DNA of 58,568 nt, taken from NCBI GenBank assembly GCA_016938475.1, contig JAFGUP010000183.1, positions 1 to 58,568 on the forward strand, in the 5' to 3' direction. Shown here piece after piece: positions 41,934 through 49,920 of this stretch. The DNA is from Sphaerochaetaceae bacterium. Its GTDB lineage: Bacteria; Spirochaetota; Spirochaetia; Sphaerochaetales; Sphaerochaetaceae. The notes beneath the pieces were generated by a model. The model saw only the letters and a program-made list of their open reading frames with translations. It was not told the origin of the DNA and did not search any database. The first letter of the stretch is position 1; every line of letters begins with the position of its first letter. The translations under genes and the position numbers were made by a program.

Positions 41934-43505
41934 ATGAACAAGAATTCACTCACTACCCTCATCCAGATCGAATCCGAGGAGCTGCTGAACCGCATCACTG
42001 ATGCTGCCGAGACAAGACGTATTCGTCCCTACCTCATTGACCAGATCGCTCAATTTTATGCCATGGAGGGTAACGTCGATCAGGCCAAAGCGTATCTTGG
42101 ACGCCTCACCGAGGATCTCAACTCAGCTCCTCAGGAGCGACGCGACATGGTTTGCTCCTTACGGGCTTACACCTATGCGCTGATCGGTGACTTCACTCAG
42201 GCTCTGTCCACGCTGCAGCAGACCACCGATTCCGATAAACGAGATCTCAAGCTGGCCTACTTTGCAGTTAATGCAGCGGACGATGGGGATTATGAAACCG
42301 CTGACCTCTGTGTCTCCCTGATATCACGGGAGGAAGCCCTCTCATTTGCCTATAAGCACCTGGCACAATCCTATGTGGAGCAGTCCATGTATCACAAGGC
42401 TCTTCAGTGCCTGACCTACTTCAGTCTGTCAGAGGAGTTCGTCGATATCTTTGTGAACGCCGTTGAATGTGTCGGGGAACCCGAAGGTCTTACTGCTCTC
42501 TTTCCTGCTATTGAGGCTGTGAAAGACCCTGTCATGAAGCAGAAACTCCTTGCCTCCTTCTATATCGCTCATTGTCGGTTTGGCGATGAAGCTGCGGTCC
42601 ATGAGGTTGAACACCTCATGGAAGAGCAGGTTGAACATTGCGATGAATATTCCCGTGACCCGTTGTACCTCATGCTCATGGCAGCCAACTCAAAAAGCAT
42701 CCGATTCTCGAAAGCCCTGCACTACTATGCGCTGATCGAGGACCCGAGTATCCGTCGAGAGGCAGCTGTAAAATTCATCGATGATACCGTCATCGAAAAC
42801 CGTTTTGAAGACCATGAGAGACTTCTCGTTCCACTTCTTGTCGAGGCTGAGGCAGAAGAAGAATCCGATGAAGTGCAAAAAATCGTGATCAGCATCGCCT
42901 ACTCACTGTGCGCTCAGGGAAAGGTTCCCGAGGCTTATCATCGTCTGATCGAGTATACTCATCCGGAATCGGCTCTCTACTACATCATGAGAATTTTATC
43001 ATCGTTGTCTGACCAGAAGATCTTGATCCCTCCTCAAGCCATTTCAGATCTCACGGAGCACCTATCGCAGGTCGCCTCAACCCTGGACACCGAAGATGCT
43101 TTGAACCTTAAAGTACAGTTCGCTGAGTTTCTGATAAAAGCACATGTTGATGACGCTACCCTGCAGCAAAGTTTCGATTCGATTTCCGCCCACACCAATG
43201 AAAGTCTGGAAGATGGCATCGATGCTGCGCTCGGCAAACTGGCAGAAAAAAGACATGCCACCTGTCTGAGTCGATATGACTACCTCAGTGCGCTGAAAGT
43301 GCTTTCTGCTTGCCGTAATTTGTATAACTATCTTCAGCTGACCATAAAGAGCATCACCAACCTTCATCGCTGTCCCCCCGAGGATATTCAGAAGGCTCTG
43401 GCCAGATTGATTTTCATAACCGAAAAGGTTTCCTCCCTGTTGAAAGACCGTGCCGAAGACTCTGCAAAACAGGAAGAAGTGGGCATCATGGAAAGTCAGG
43501 TCTGA
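41934..43505 (+). CDS. Large alpha-solenoid (TPR-like) protein 4
   Basis: The 523-aa protein has clear TPR-like units (IAQFYAMEGNVDQAKAYLGRL, RAYTYALIGDFTQALSTLQQ, HLAQSYVEQSMYHKALQCLTYF, IAYSLCAQGKVPEAYHRLIEY). It is acidic, has no signal peptide and shows no enzyme motif. The start is the ATG at 41934 with AAAGGAG eight bases before; a GTG 18 bases earlier would put the ribosome site inside the gene. It stands behind leader copy B and is followed ten bases later by the cyclotransferase-like gene. Confidence 0.75.
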   Translation: MNKNSLTTLIQIESEELLNRITDAAETRRIRPYLIDQIAQFYAMEGNVDQAKAYLGRLTEDLNSAPQERRDMVCSLRAYTYALIGDFTQALSTLQQTTDSDKRDLKLAYFAVNAADDGDYETADLCVSLISREEALSFAYKHLAQSYVEQSMYHKALQCLTYFSLSEEFVDIFVNAVECVGEPEGLTALFPAIEAVKDPVMKQKLLASFYIAHCRFGDEAAVHEVEHLMEEQVEHCDEYSRDPLYLMLMAANSKSIRFSKALHYYALIEDPSIRREAAVKFIDDTVIENRFEDHERLLVPLLVEAEAEEESDEVQKIVISIAYSLCAQGKVPEAYHRLIEYTHPESALYYIMRILSSLSDQKILIPPQAISDLTEHLSQVASTLDTEDALNLKVQFAEFLIKAHVDDATLQQSFDSISAHTNESLEDGIDAALGKLAEKRHATCLSRYDYLSALKVLSACRNLYNYLQLTIKSITNLHRCPPEDIQKALARLIFITEKVSSLLKDRAEDSAKQEEVGIMESQV

Positions 43506-43515
43506 GGAGGTGACA

Positions 43516-44055
43516 ATGAAGAAGAAGGAAGTTACCACGGTCTTCGTCTATGGAACGCTGCGTCAGGGTCAGAAGCATCATGATGTCATTGCAAGGAAGA
43601 TCGTTTCCATCGAGAGTGCGTGGATCGATGCACGGCTTTATATCACCAGAGACCACTACCCTGCAATCAATGTGTCACAGGACATCATCCTGCAAGAAGG
43701 AAGTCGGGACCTGCATCGAGATGCAGAGGCCGAAAAGTATTGGGGGGGTGAAAACCTTTCTACCCGTCTGGAAGGGATCAGCATCGTCCCTGTTCTCGCC
43801 GGTGAGCTCGTTTCCCTGTCGTCGCCGATTCATACCCTGTGGTATCTGGATCGCTTCGAAGGATTCGACCCGCTGGGCGAGAGTCTCTACCTTCGCTCCC
43901 TGGTCCCTGTCGTATGCGCCAAGGAAAGCATGCAGGCCTCTTCCTTGTGCCCATCGGAAGTCCCACCTGGTGACACAGACTGGTCTCTGAAGCCGGCCTG
44001 GGTCTACCGCATCCCTCAACATCACATTGCGTATGCACGAAGAGTTCTGCATTAG
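43516..44055 (+). CDS. Gamma-glutamylcyclotransferase-like (AIG2/GGCT fold) protein
   Basis: The 179-aa protein begins VFVYGTLRQGQKHHDVI, the hallmark YGTLR loop of the GGCT fold, and later has LWYLDRFEGFDP, where the family keeps a Asp-x-x-Glu near the active site. A central segment, QEGSRDLHRDAEAEKYWGG, is an insertion relative to small family members. Enzymes of this fold cyclise gamma-glutamyl groups from peptides or proteins, releasing pyroglutamate. GAGGAG precedes the ATG at 43516. Ten bases separate it from solenoid 4, so it is probably co-transcribed and may modify a component of the system. Confidence 0.78.
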   Translation: MKKKEVTTVFVYGTLRQGQKHHDVIARKIVSIESAWIDARLYITRDHYPAINVSQDIILQEGSRDLHRDAEAEKYWGGENLSTRLEGISIVPVLAGELVSLSSPIHTLWYLDRFEGFDPLGESLYLRSLVPVVCAKESMQASSLCPSEVPPGDTDWSLKPAWVYRIPQHHIAYARRVLH

Positions 44056-44095
44056 GTGAACAAGACCAATGCTTTTGTGCTGCACAGGTGATAGG

Positions 44096-44123
44096 TCGGC
44101 AGGTGCTCATGGCACCCGGCCGA
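44096..44123 (+). terminator. Hairpin between the cyclotransferase-like and exported coiled-coil genes
   Basis: TCGGC-A-GGTGC pairs with GCACC-CG-GCCGA around a five-base loop, with a short TTTC after it. It may end the second solenoid unit in part or act as a processing site before the exported genes. Confidence 0.45.
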
Positions 44124-44158
44124 TTTCGAATTCGATCATTTCATAGAGGAGGTATATC

Positions 44159-44848
44159 ATGAAAGGATCAACAAAAAAGATGTTCGTCGGTATCATTTTT
44201 CTGACTGTTATGCTCAGCACACTCGCTGCAGGTGTCGGGGAGGTTCTCGAAGATCAGATCAAAAAAGCTCAGGACTTCCTGTCGGGAAGAACTGAACTCA
44301 CCATTTCCGATTCAATGGAGATTCTCAAAGACCTTGCCTCTGCTGCAATTGATGAGGTGATGGAGTTCTCAACCTGGGACGAAGAGAGATTTGAGCAGGA
44401 GAGCACTGTGCTTTTCGATACGACAATCGCAGAGATCTCCAAACATCTCGAACTTCTTTCAAATGACGGTCTAGTATATAAAACGATCCGGAAGATCAAG
44501 AATGAAGCGATCATCCAGGCAGAGCGAAATCGGGCTGCTGCGGAGAAGGAACGAATTAACGGGCTTGCACGGCACGTTGATGCCTATACCGCTCTTGCTA
44601 CTCGGAATGAGGCACAGATCGTAGAGCTCGACCGGCAGTGGACTCTCCTTGTGCAGGGAAGGAAAGCCGCCGAGAGTGCGCTCAAGGAACTTGAAGCAGG
44701 GCGTGAGTTGTTTATCGCCATCGCAAAAACCGAGGCGCTGGACGCTGCGATCATCGAGCTTACCAATATCAGCAAGTCATTGAATGATCTCACAGCTGAA
44801 ATGACCCGCGTCAAGGATTCAATTCTGTCTTCCGCCTTCAAAGGCTAG
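44159..44848 (+). CDS. Exported coiled-coil protein 1
   Basis: The 229-aa protein has a signal peptide (residues 1 to about 24, ending TLAAG) and is otherwise helical with heptad patterns, mainly at residues 110-190 (IKNEAIIQAERNRAAAEKERINGL and QWTLLVQGRKAAESALKELEAG). It has no known domain. AGAGGAGG lies eight bases before the ATG. It probably forms extended fibres or rods in the periplasm. It is the first of three neighbouring exported helical proteins. Confidence 0.68.
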   Translation: MKGSTKKMFVGIIFLTVMLSTLAAGVGEVLEDQIKKAQDFLSGRTELTISDSMEILKDLASAAIDEVMEFSTWDEERFEQESTVLFDTTIAEISKHLELLSNDGLVYKTIRKIKNEAIIQAERNRAAAEKERINGLARHVDAYTALATRNEAQIVELDRQWTLLVQGRKAAESALKELEAGRELFIAIAKTEALDAAIIELTNISKSLNDLTAEMTRVKDSILSSAFKG

Positions 44849-44868
44849 AGAACAAAAGGGAGGTCGGC

Positions 44869-46188
44869 ATGAGAAGATTACCAGATTGTATATCAGTATG
44901 TATCGTTATCCTGTTCGTTGTCTCTCTGCCGTCCTTGTATTCCTCTGAGCTTGCCTATCTGGAGGTGAGACGTTCTGTTGCCCTGAACCGGTATGATGCT
45001 GTGAGTGAGCGGGGAACACAGCTGCTCATGGCAGAACCCGGAAGTGTTAGCCGGCAGGACTTCGAGCGTCATCTATCTGAAGCAGGTTCACTGTTGACCT
45101 TTCTTGGAACACTCTGTGACTCCTATGATGCACAGATCACACGTGTCCGGGAGATCATCACAGGGCTCGAGGAATCTGCAGCAAAACACACTGATACACT
45201 CCTGAGGGAGAACATCAATGATATGATCGCTCAGCGTCAGGACCAGCTGAACGAGTTGAAATTGCACAGGCTATCTAGCAAGGAGAAACACGATCAGGTT
45301 CAGTCTCAAGTCGTTGAGCTGCAGCAGTACCTGCAGATGCTGGACACGTCCAGTCTGCTCAAGAGTATGGAGACTGAACAGACAGGGGCGCAGTCTGGTG
45401 AACTGGTGAAGGGAACCGACTCAGCCCTGCTCGATATCTCTTATGACGAGTACCTCCCCGAAGGACTGAGAATCCGTGTCGGGCAGGTTATCTACAAAGC
45501 CGATGATATGCCTGTAACGGTCAAGGGAGGAAAACGCACTGCTATCGAATTGATGGTACTGTCAAGAAATCTCTATACATTGTACCACACCTTTGCTGAA
45601 GGCTCTGAGAACGAACTCAGGCTGTCTTTTCCGCTTCCACTTGAACCCTATCGTAGGGCAGAACAGCAGTATATTCCCGCACTGGTTCTGCCAAAAGAGC
45701 CTGAGTACCTGATGGAAGAGAAACCTGTCTATAGAGAGGAGATCTCAATCGATTATGACAGTAAGGTAGCCAATATTCTGACACTGGTCGGTGCTTTGGG
45801 AGGTCTGATCTTCTTTTTTGCCGATGATTCATTGACGTTCGAGGATCCTGCGATTCCCGTTGCGATCGGAGGGTTGACAGGTGCTTTCCTCGGGGGTGTG
45901 CTCCAACCCTCTGTCACGTTAGTTGAGAACGGTTACGAGACGGATGTTGAGGCGGTCGCCTATAACACTCAGGAACGACAGAGGTGGCTTGAAGAGGTTG
46001 AGCGAGTGAAGAGGGAACACCAGCGAATTGTCGATGAGGCAGCAGTTCGCCTGGAACGTGCGAATGAAAAGATCCGGCAGGAGAATACCCGACGAATCAA
46101 GGCGAATGAACTGAGGGACTTCGTGGCGATCACCGATGTCACCAATGGTTCTGTGCGTATGATCGAGGATGTGTTCTCTACCCGTTAG
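44869..46188 (+). CDS. Exported coiled-coil protein 2 with a glycine-rich membrane hairpin
   Basis: The 439-aa protein has a hydrophobic N-terminal signal (residues 10-26), a coiled coil at about 75-160, and a beta-rich middle. Two hydrophobic glycine-rich stretches follow (ILTLVGALGGLIFFF and IPVAIGGLTGAFLGGVL, about 305-350) that could form a membrane hairpin like the glycine-zipper segments of envelope proteins. A second coiled coil (about 375-410, ERVKREHQRIVDEAAVRLERANEKI) ends it. No family is recognised. GGGAGG precedes the ATG. Its first coiled coil resembles protein 3. Confidence 0.68.
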   Translation: MRRLPDCISVCIVILFVVSLPSLYSSELAYLEVRRSVALNRYDAVSERGTQLLMAEPGSVSRQDFERHLSEAGSLLTFLGTLCDSYDAQITRVREIITGLEESAAKHTDTLLRENINDMIAQRQDQLNELKLHRLSSKEKHDQVQSQVVELQQYLQMLDTSSLLKSMETEQTGAQSGELVKGTDSALLDISYDEYLPEGLRIRVGQVIYKADDMPVTVKGGKRTAIELMVLSRNLYTLYHTFAEGSENELRLSFPLPLEPYRRAEQQYIPALVLPKEPEYLMEEKPVYREEISIDYDSKVANILTLVGALGGLIFFFADDSLTFEDPAIPVAIGGLTGAFLGGVLQPSVTLVENGYETDVEAVAYNTQERQRWLEEVERVKREHQRIVDEAAVRLERANEKIRQENTRRIKANELRDFVAITDVTNGSVRMIEDVFSTR

Positions 46189-46229
46189 GAAATTTTTCGT
46201 TCATCGTGTCTGACACAATGGAGGTTGCT

Positions 46230-47162
46230 ATGAAACAGAGAACACCGTTCCTCTTGTATCTGACCCTGTTCCTGTGTGTATCAGGCACGGTGGAGCTATC
46301 GGGAGTTCCTGCGGAGGTGATGAAGGAATATGATCTGATAACACGTAGATTCAAAGGATATCACACGATCTATGAGAGCTACATAGCCAAAGAACCGGAG
46401 GACCTCTCTCTAGCAAATCTGTTTCTTCTCAGTGAGAATATCCGGTACCTGTCTGACCGCACTGATACTGCCGTCAACACGATGAAGGAGCGGTTGAGTG
46501 AGATCGAAACCGCCCGGGCCAAGGTGAAACAGCAGGTGGGGGCCAGTGACTCCCTGGTGCTGAAAAGCAAGGGTGAGGCGATTGATGAAACACTCGCAGG
46601 TGAACGGAATACTCTTCTTGAGTATAATGACACGCTTTCCTCGAGCGGGACACACATGCTCTACCTGGCTGACAACCTTGATACGGTACGGCGTCTTCTT
46701 GAACTCTGTGATTTTGACGAATCACTCTCCACTCGTTCCCTTCAGCGCTCTTTACGCGCTGAAAAGCATTATGCGGAGAGGCATGCAGGACAGCTGGAAG
46801 AGTATGAGCAGCTCATGACACGTTCGGTAGAGACCCTTCCTCTCAGTGAGATCGATTCTCTTCTCACCAGATTACAGGTGGTGAGTCAGGACCTTGCGCA
46901 GGAACGCAATGATGTGAGGGATCTGATAGCTCATGGAAAGCATGTGATGCAGATCATAGAGAAGGAGGAGATCCAGGGTGACCGATGGGTTCGTGAAGTT
47001 CACACCTCTATCGTGCAGAGCCTCAATTCTCGTATCACTCACCTGACCGAAGTGAACAACCACAACGGGGAAACCCAACGGGAGTATGCAATCCTCATCA
47101 AGACCCTTTCTGACTACCGCACGGTCCTGGTGATCGCTGATTTTCCCGCCTCTGGGAATTAA
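46230..47162 (+). CDS. Exported coiled-coil protein 3
   Basis: The 310-aa protein starts at the ATG 46230, six bases after GGAGG; a Met 24 bases earlier has no site. The signal peptide covers residues 1-23. Nearly all the rest is heptad-rich helix (TMKERLSEIETARAKVKQQV, LDTVRRLLELCDF, LTRLQVVSQDLAQERNDVRDL). It shares the order 'SEN..L..R.D.., GE-, LSS..H' with the coil of protein 2, suggesting common origin. It ends the cluster before the tRNA-rpmG block. Confidence 0.68.
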   Translation: MKQRTPFLLYLTLFLCVSGTVELSGVPAEVMKEYDLITRRFKGYHTIYESYIAKEPEDLSLANLFLLSENIRYLSDRTDTAVNTMKERLSEIETARAKVKQQVGASDSLVLKSKGEAIDETLAGERNTLLEYNDTLSSSGTHMLYLADNLDTVRRLLELCDFDESLSTRSLQRSLRAEKHYAERHAGQLEEYEQLMTRSVETLPLSEIDSLLTRLQVVSQDLAQERNDVRDLIAHGKHVMQIIEKEEIQGDRWVREVHTSIVQSLNSRITHLTEVNNHNGETQREYAILIKTLSDYRTVLVIADFPASGN

Positions 47163-47265
47163 GCGATATGAGAGATCTCTGGTATCGGTAGGTCTGCCTA
47201 CGAGAATCAATTTGCCATCTCGATACAGTAGGCAGGTCATCTGCGGTAGGGGGATGCGTTACTCC

Positions 47266-47294
47266 TTGCCTTTGTGCCCCTCTGGTGCTATGAT
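47266..47294 (+). promoter_or_regulatory. Upstream promoter of the tRNA-ribosomal block
   Basis: TTGCCT (47266-47271) and TATGAT (47289-47294) are 17 bp apart. It precedes the second promoter by 111 bp. Confidence 0.55.
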
Positions 47295-47376
47295 TGCACA
47301 GGATGCTGAGCACGGTCCTCACCGTGATCCATTTCACTCCCTCAGCTTTGTTTCTCACAAACTGGAACCGAAGTGA

Positions 47377-47405
47377 TTGACACGCCTTCTCTGATTTGAT
47401 ATGTT
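47377..47405 (+). promoter_or_regulatory. Main promoter of the tRNA-ribosomal block
   Basis: Consensus TTGACA (47377-47382) and TATGTT (47400-47405) are 17 bp apart. Transcription should start about 46 bases before tRNA-Thr. Confidence 0.65.
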
Positions 47406-47457
47406 GTGTCCTGCTTGAGTTACGAAGGATGTTACCTTTTGACTCATGTATTGTAGT

Positions 47458-47530
47458 GCCCTTGTAGCTCAGCTGGCAGAGCACCACCATGGTAAGGTGG
47501 GGGTCACCGGTTCAAATCCGGTCGAGGGCT
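47458..47530 (+). tRNA. tRNA-Thr (GGT)
   Basis: A full cloverleaf folds: acceptor GCCCTTG with CGAGGGC (one G-T pair), D stem GCTC/GAGC, anticodon stem CCACC/GGTGG around ATGGTAA with anticodon GGT, T stem ACCGG/CCGGT with loop TTCAAAT. The discriminator base is T, and CCA is not encoded. Confidence 0.95.
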
Positions 47531-47580
47531 CTTTTCTTTTTTTGAGCATAATTGTACGATATATATGCAGGAGTTTTACC

Positions 47581-47757
47581 ATGGCTAGCAAGAAAAAGGG
47601 ACCGGTCGAGAAGATCGCTCTTCAATGCACAGAGTGCAAGCAGAAAAACTATACGACTGAAAAGAATCGCCGTAACACACCAGGAAAGCTTGAGTTGAAC
47701 AAGTATTGTCCGTTTGAGCGGAAACACACGCTTCACCGCGAGACAAAAGTAAAATAA
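47581..47757 (+). CDS. rpmG: 50S ribosomal protein L33
   Basis: The 58-aa protein reads [20 protein letters not shown] and continues with [21 protein letters not shown], the L33 consensus. The first zinc pair (CTEC) is complete, but the second position is CPFE instead of CPxC, so the zinc site is half lost. It sits between two tRNA genes, as in many bacteria where rpmG precedes secE. Confidence 0.95.
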   Translation: MASKKKGPVEKIALQCTECKQKNYTTEKNRRNTPGKLELNKYCPFERKHTLHRETKVK

Positions 47758-47782
47758 GTCTCACCCTGAACGAGAGGTGGAC

Positions 47783-47856
47783 AGGTCAGTAGCTCCAATG
47801 GCTAGAGCGTCGGTCTCCAAAACCGAATGTTGAAGGTTCGAGTCCTTCCTGACCTG
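47783..47856 (+). tRNA. tRNA-Trp (CCA)
   Basis: The 74-base cloverleaf has acceptor AGGTCAG with CTGACCT, D stem GCTC/GAGC, anticodon stem TCGGT/ACCGA around CTCCAAA with anticodon CCA, and T stem GAAGG/CCTTC. The discriminator is G, as expected for tRNA-Trp, and CCA is not encoded. tRNA-Trp just before secE is a common bacterial order. Confidence 0.95.
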
Positions 47857-47885
47857 TCGACCTCTTGTTGATAAGGAAAATGCAG

Positions 47886-48065
47886 ATGAAAAAGATTATA
47901 CAGTATTTAAAGGAAGTCAGGCAGGAACTCAAGAAGGTCGTTTGGCCCGGTAAAGATGAAGTTCTTGCTTCCACCAAGGTCGTGATTGTTTCAACTGCCG
48001 TGTTCGCAGTGATCCTTGGACTTGTTGACTTCCTTCTTGTCCAGGGTATCGATCTGCTGTTCTAG
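47886..48065 (+). CDS. secE: Preprotein translocase subunit SecE
   Basis: The 59-aa protein has the amphipathic helix YLKEVRQELKKVVWPGKDEV with the invariant WP, and one transmembrane helix (VVIVSTAVFAVILGLVDFLL). It clamps SecY in the inner membrane. The ATG at 47886 has AAGGA eight bases upstream; the ATG six bases earlier is too close to that site. Confidence 0.95.
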   Translation: MKKIIQYLKEVRQELKKVVWPGKDEVLASTKVVIVSTAVFAVILGLVDFLLVQGIDLLF

Positions 48066-48073
48066 GAGTTCTC

Positions 48074-48631
48074 ATGGCTAAAGGCTGGTACGTCGTCCAT
48101 ACCTATTCAGGGTATGAGATGAAGATAGAGAAAACAATCCGCAAGATCATGGAAACAGACCTCACGTTTGCTGAGGTTGTTCTTGATGTGAAAGTCCCTA
48201 CTGAAGAGGTGGTTGAGGTCAAAGACGGAGTGAAGAAGACGATCAAGAGAAAGATCCTTCCTTCTTACATCCTCGTACAGATGGACCTGCCCCAGCACAT
48301 GTGGGAAGGGTACTGCTCACAGATCAGAAGAATCCAGGGTGTTACGGGATTTGTCGGTATTCAGCCGGGTAAGAAGCCAGTCCCCCTCTCTTCTGATGAG
48401 CTCAAAGGAATTCTTCAGAAGACCGGAGAGATTCAGAGTGAGAAAGTGTTGCGGCCGAAGCAGACCTTCAGTGTCGGCGAGCACGTCAAGGTCATAGAAG
48501 GACCTTTCGAGACATTCACCGGTGTTGTCGAAGAGGTCAATCTTGAGAAAGCGAAACTGCGCGTCCTTGTCGGGATATTCGGACGGAGTACGCCGGTTGA
48601 AGTTGATTTTTTACAAGTCGAAAAGATCTGA
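48074..48631 (+). CDS. nusG: Transcription antitermination factor NusG
   Basis: The 185-aa protein has the NGN domain (WYVVHTYSGYEMKIEKTI, ILPSYILVQM, GVTGFVG) and a C-terminal KOW domain (FSVGEHVKVIEGPFETFTGVVEEVN). It binds RNA polymerase and couples it to Rho or the ribosome. It follows secE by eight bases, the standard secE-nusG pair. Confidence 0.97.
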   Translation: MAKGWYVVHTYSGYEMKIEKTIRKIMETDLTFAEVVLDVKVPTEEVVEVKDGVKKTIKRKILPSYILVQMDLPQHMWEGYCSQIRRIQGVTGFVGIQPGKKPVPLSSDELKGILQKTGEIQSEKVLRPKQTFSVGEHVKVIEGPFETFTGVVEEVNLEKAKLRVLVGIFGRSTPVEVDFLQVEKI

Positions 48632-48680
48632 TGCACGCCTGAACGTGTTCAGCTCTTCTCGCATAAATAATTCTTCCTGC

Positions 48681-48701
48681 CTTTCAGAATAGTTCTGAAA
48701 G
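48681..48701 (+). terminator. Hairpin after nusG
   Basis: CTTTCAGAA and TTCTGAAAG form a perfect nine-pair stem with loop TAG. No T-tract follows, so it is more likely an RNA processing or pausing site than a full terminator. Confidence 0.45.
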
Positions 48702-48721
48702 ATACGTTCTTTGGAGCGTGA

Positions 48722-48760
48722 AGTGGGAGCCTTATCGTTGATGAGGCGTTATTACCAGCG
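48722..48760 (+). promoter_or_regulatory. Probable L1-binding leader of the rplK-rplA mRNA
   Basis: GTGGGAG is followed by the hairpin GCCTTATC-GTT-GATGAGGC and then GTTATTACCAGC. The asymmetric internal loop between GTGG and CCA(G)C with GA on one side and TTATTA on the other resembles the L11-L1 leader of other bacteria, where L1 binds its own mRNA and represses translation. Confidence 0.5.
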
Positions 48761-48798
48761 TGGCTCATATACATGGAGTACACGTAAGGAGAAAAACT

Positions 48799-49233
48799 AT
48801 GGCAAAGAAAAAGGTTACTGCTGTTATCAAACTGCAGTGTCCGGCCGGTAAGGCTACCCCTGCGCCCCCGATCGGTCCGGCTCTCGGTCCTCACGGAGTA
48901 AGCGCACCCCAGTTTGTCCAGCAGTTCAATGACAAGACGAAAAATCTTGAAGCTGGCCTCACCATCCCCGTTGTGATCACTGTCTATGCAGACCGTTCGT
49001 TCACCTTCATTCTCAAGACGCCACCCGCAGCTGTTCTCATCAAGAAGGCATGTGGTATCACAAGCGGAAGCGGAGTTCCTCACACTCAGAAGGTTGCAAA
49101 GATCACTGATGCGCAGATTGCAGAGATCGCACAGACAAAGTTCGAAGACCTGAACGCCAACGATATGGATGCTGCAAAGAAGATCATTGCAGGAACCGCT
49201 CGTTCGATGGGTGTCGAAGTGGAGGCCAAGTAA
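48799..49233 (+). CDS. rplK: 50S ribosomal protein L11
   Basis: The 144-aa protein is textbook L11: [21 protein letters not shown] at the N terminus, [15 protein letters not shown] and the C-terminal [19 protein letters not shown]. It forms the GTPase-associated centre with L10-L7/L12. The ATG at 48799 has AAGGAG upstream. Its stop overlaps the rplA start. Confidence 0.98.
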   Translation: MAKKKVTAVIKLQCPAGKATPAPPIGPALGPHGVSAPQFVQQFNDKTKNLEAGLTIPVVITVYADRSFTFILKTPPAAVLIKKACGITSGSGVPHTQKVAKITDAQIAEIAQTKFEDLNANDMDAAKKIIAGTARSMGVEVEAK

Positions 49234-49910
49234 TGAAAAGAGGTAAGAAATACGCCGAAGCTGCTGCACAGGTTGACAAGACTCAGATGCTGACCTTCGT
49301 CGAAGCTGCCGAGCTCGTCAAGAAAGTAGCATTCGCTAAGTTCGATGAGACAGTCGAGATGTCCATGAACCTCTCACTCAAGAAGAGTCAGTCTGTTCGT
49401 GATACTGTCGTCCTTCCCAACCAGTTTTCAGAAGAGAAGAAAGTTCTGGTCTTCGCCAAGGGCGAGAAGGCCGAAGAGGCCAAGGAAGCTGGTGCCGCCT
49501 ATGTCGGTGATGTCGACCTGGTCGAAAAGATCCGCGGTGGATGGATGGAGTTCGACGTTGCAGTTGCCACTCCCGACATGATGAAAGATGTCGGTCGTCT
49601 CGGTCCTATCCTCGGTCGTCGCGGTCTTATGCCGAACCCGAAGACACAGACTGTTACATTTGATATCAAGGGAGCTCTTGCAGAGCTGAAGAAGGGAAGA
49701 GTCGAGTTCAGAAGTGATAAGACCGGTGTCGTTCACCTTGCTGTCGGTAAGGTGTCCATGGACGCAGATAAGATCGCTGAGAACGCTCACATCGTCCTTG
49801 CTGAAGTTCTAAAGAGAAAACCCGCAGATGCAAAAGGTGAATTCCTGAAGAGCATCTCACTCTCTTCTACCATGGGCCCCGGTGTCATGGTCTCCACCAA
49901 AGAGAACTAG
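49233..49910 (+). CDS. rplA: 50S ribosomal protein L1
   Basis: The 225-aa protein has [16 protein letters not shown], the [12 protein letters not shown] strand and the [18 protein letters not shown] motif of L1. It builds the L1 stalk and probably represses its own operon through the leader ahead of rplK. It shares the TAATG overlap with rplK and is followed by rplJ after ten bases. Confidence 0.98.
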   Translation: MKRGKKYAEAAAQVDKTQMLTFVEAAELVKKVAFAKFDETVEMSMNLSLKKSQSVRDTVVLPNQFSEEKKVLVFAKGEKAEEAKEAGAAYVGDVDLVEKIRGGWMEFDVAVATPDMMKDVGRLGPILGRRGLMPNPKTQTVTFDIKGALAELKKGRVEFRSDKTGVVHLAVGKVSMDADKIAENAHIVLAEVLKRKPADAKGEFLKSISLSSTMGPGVMVSTKEN

Positions 49911-49920
49911 GAGGTACGAT

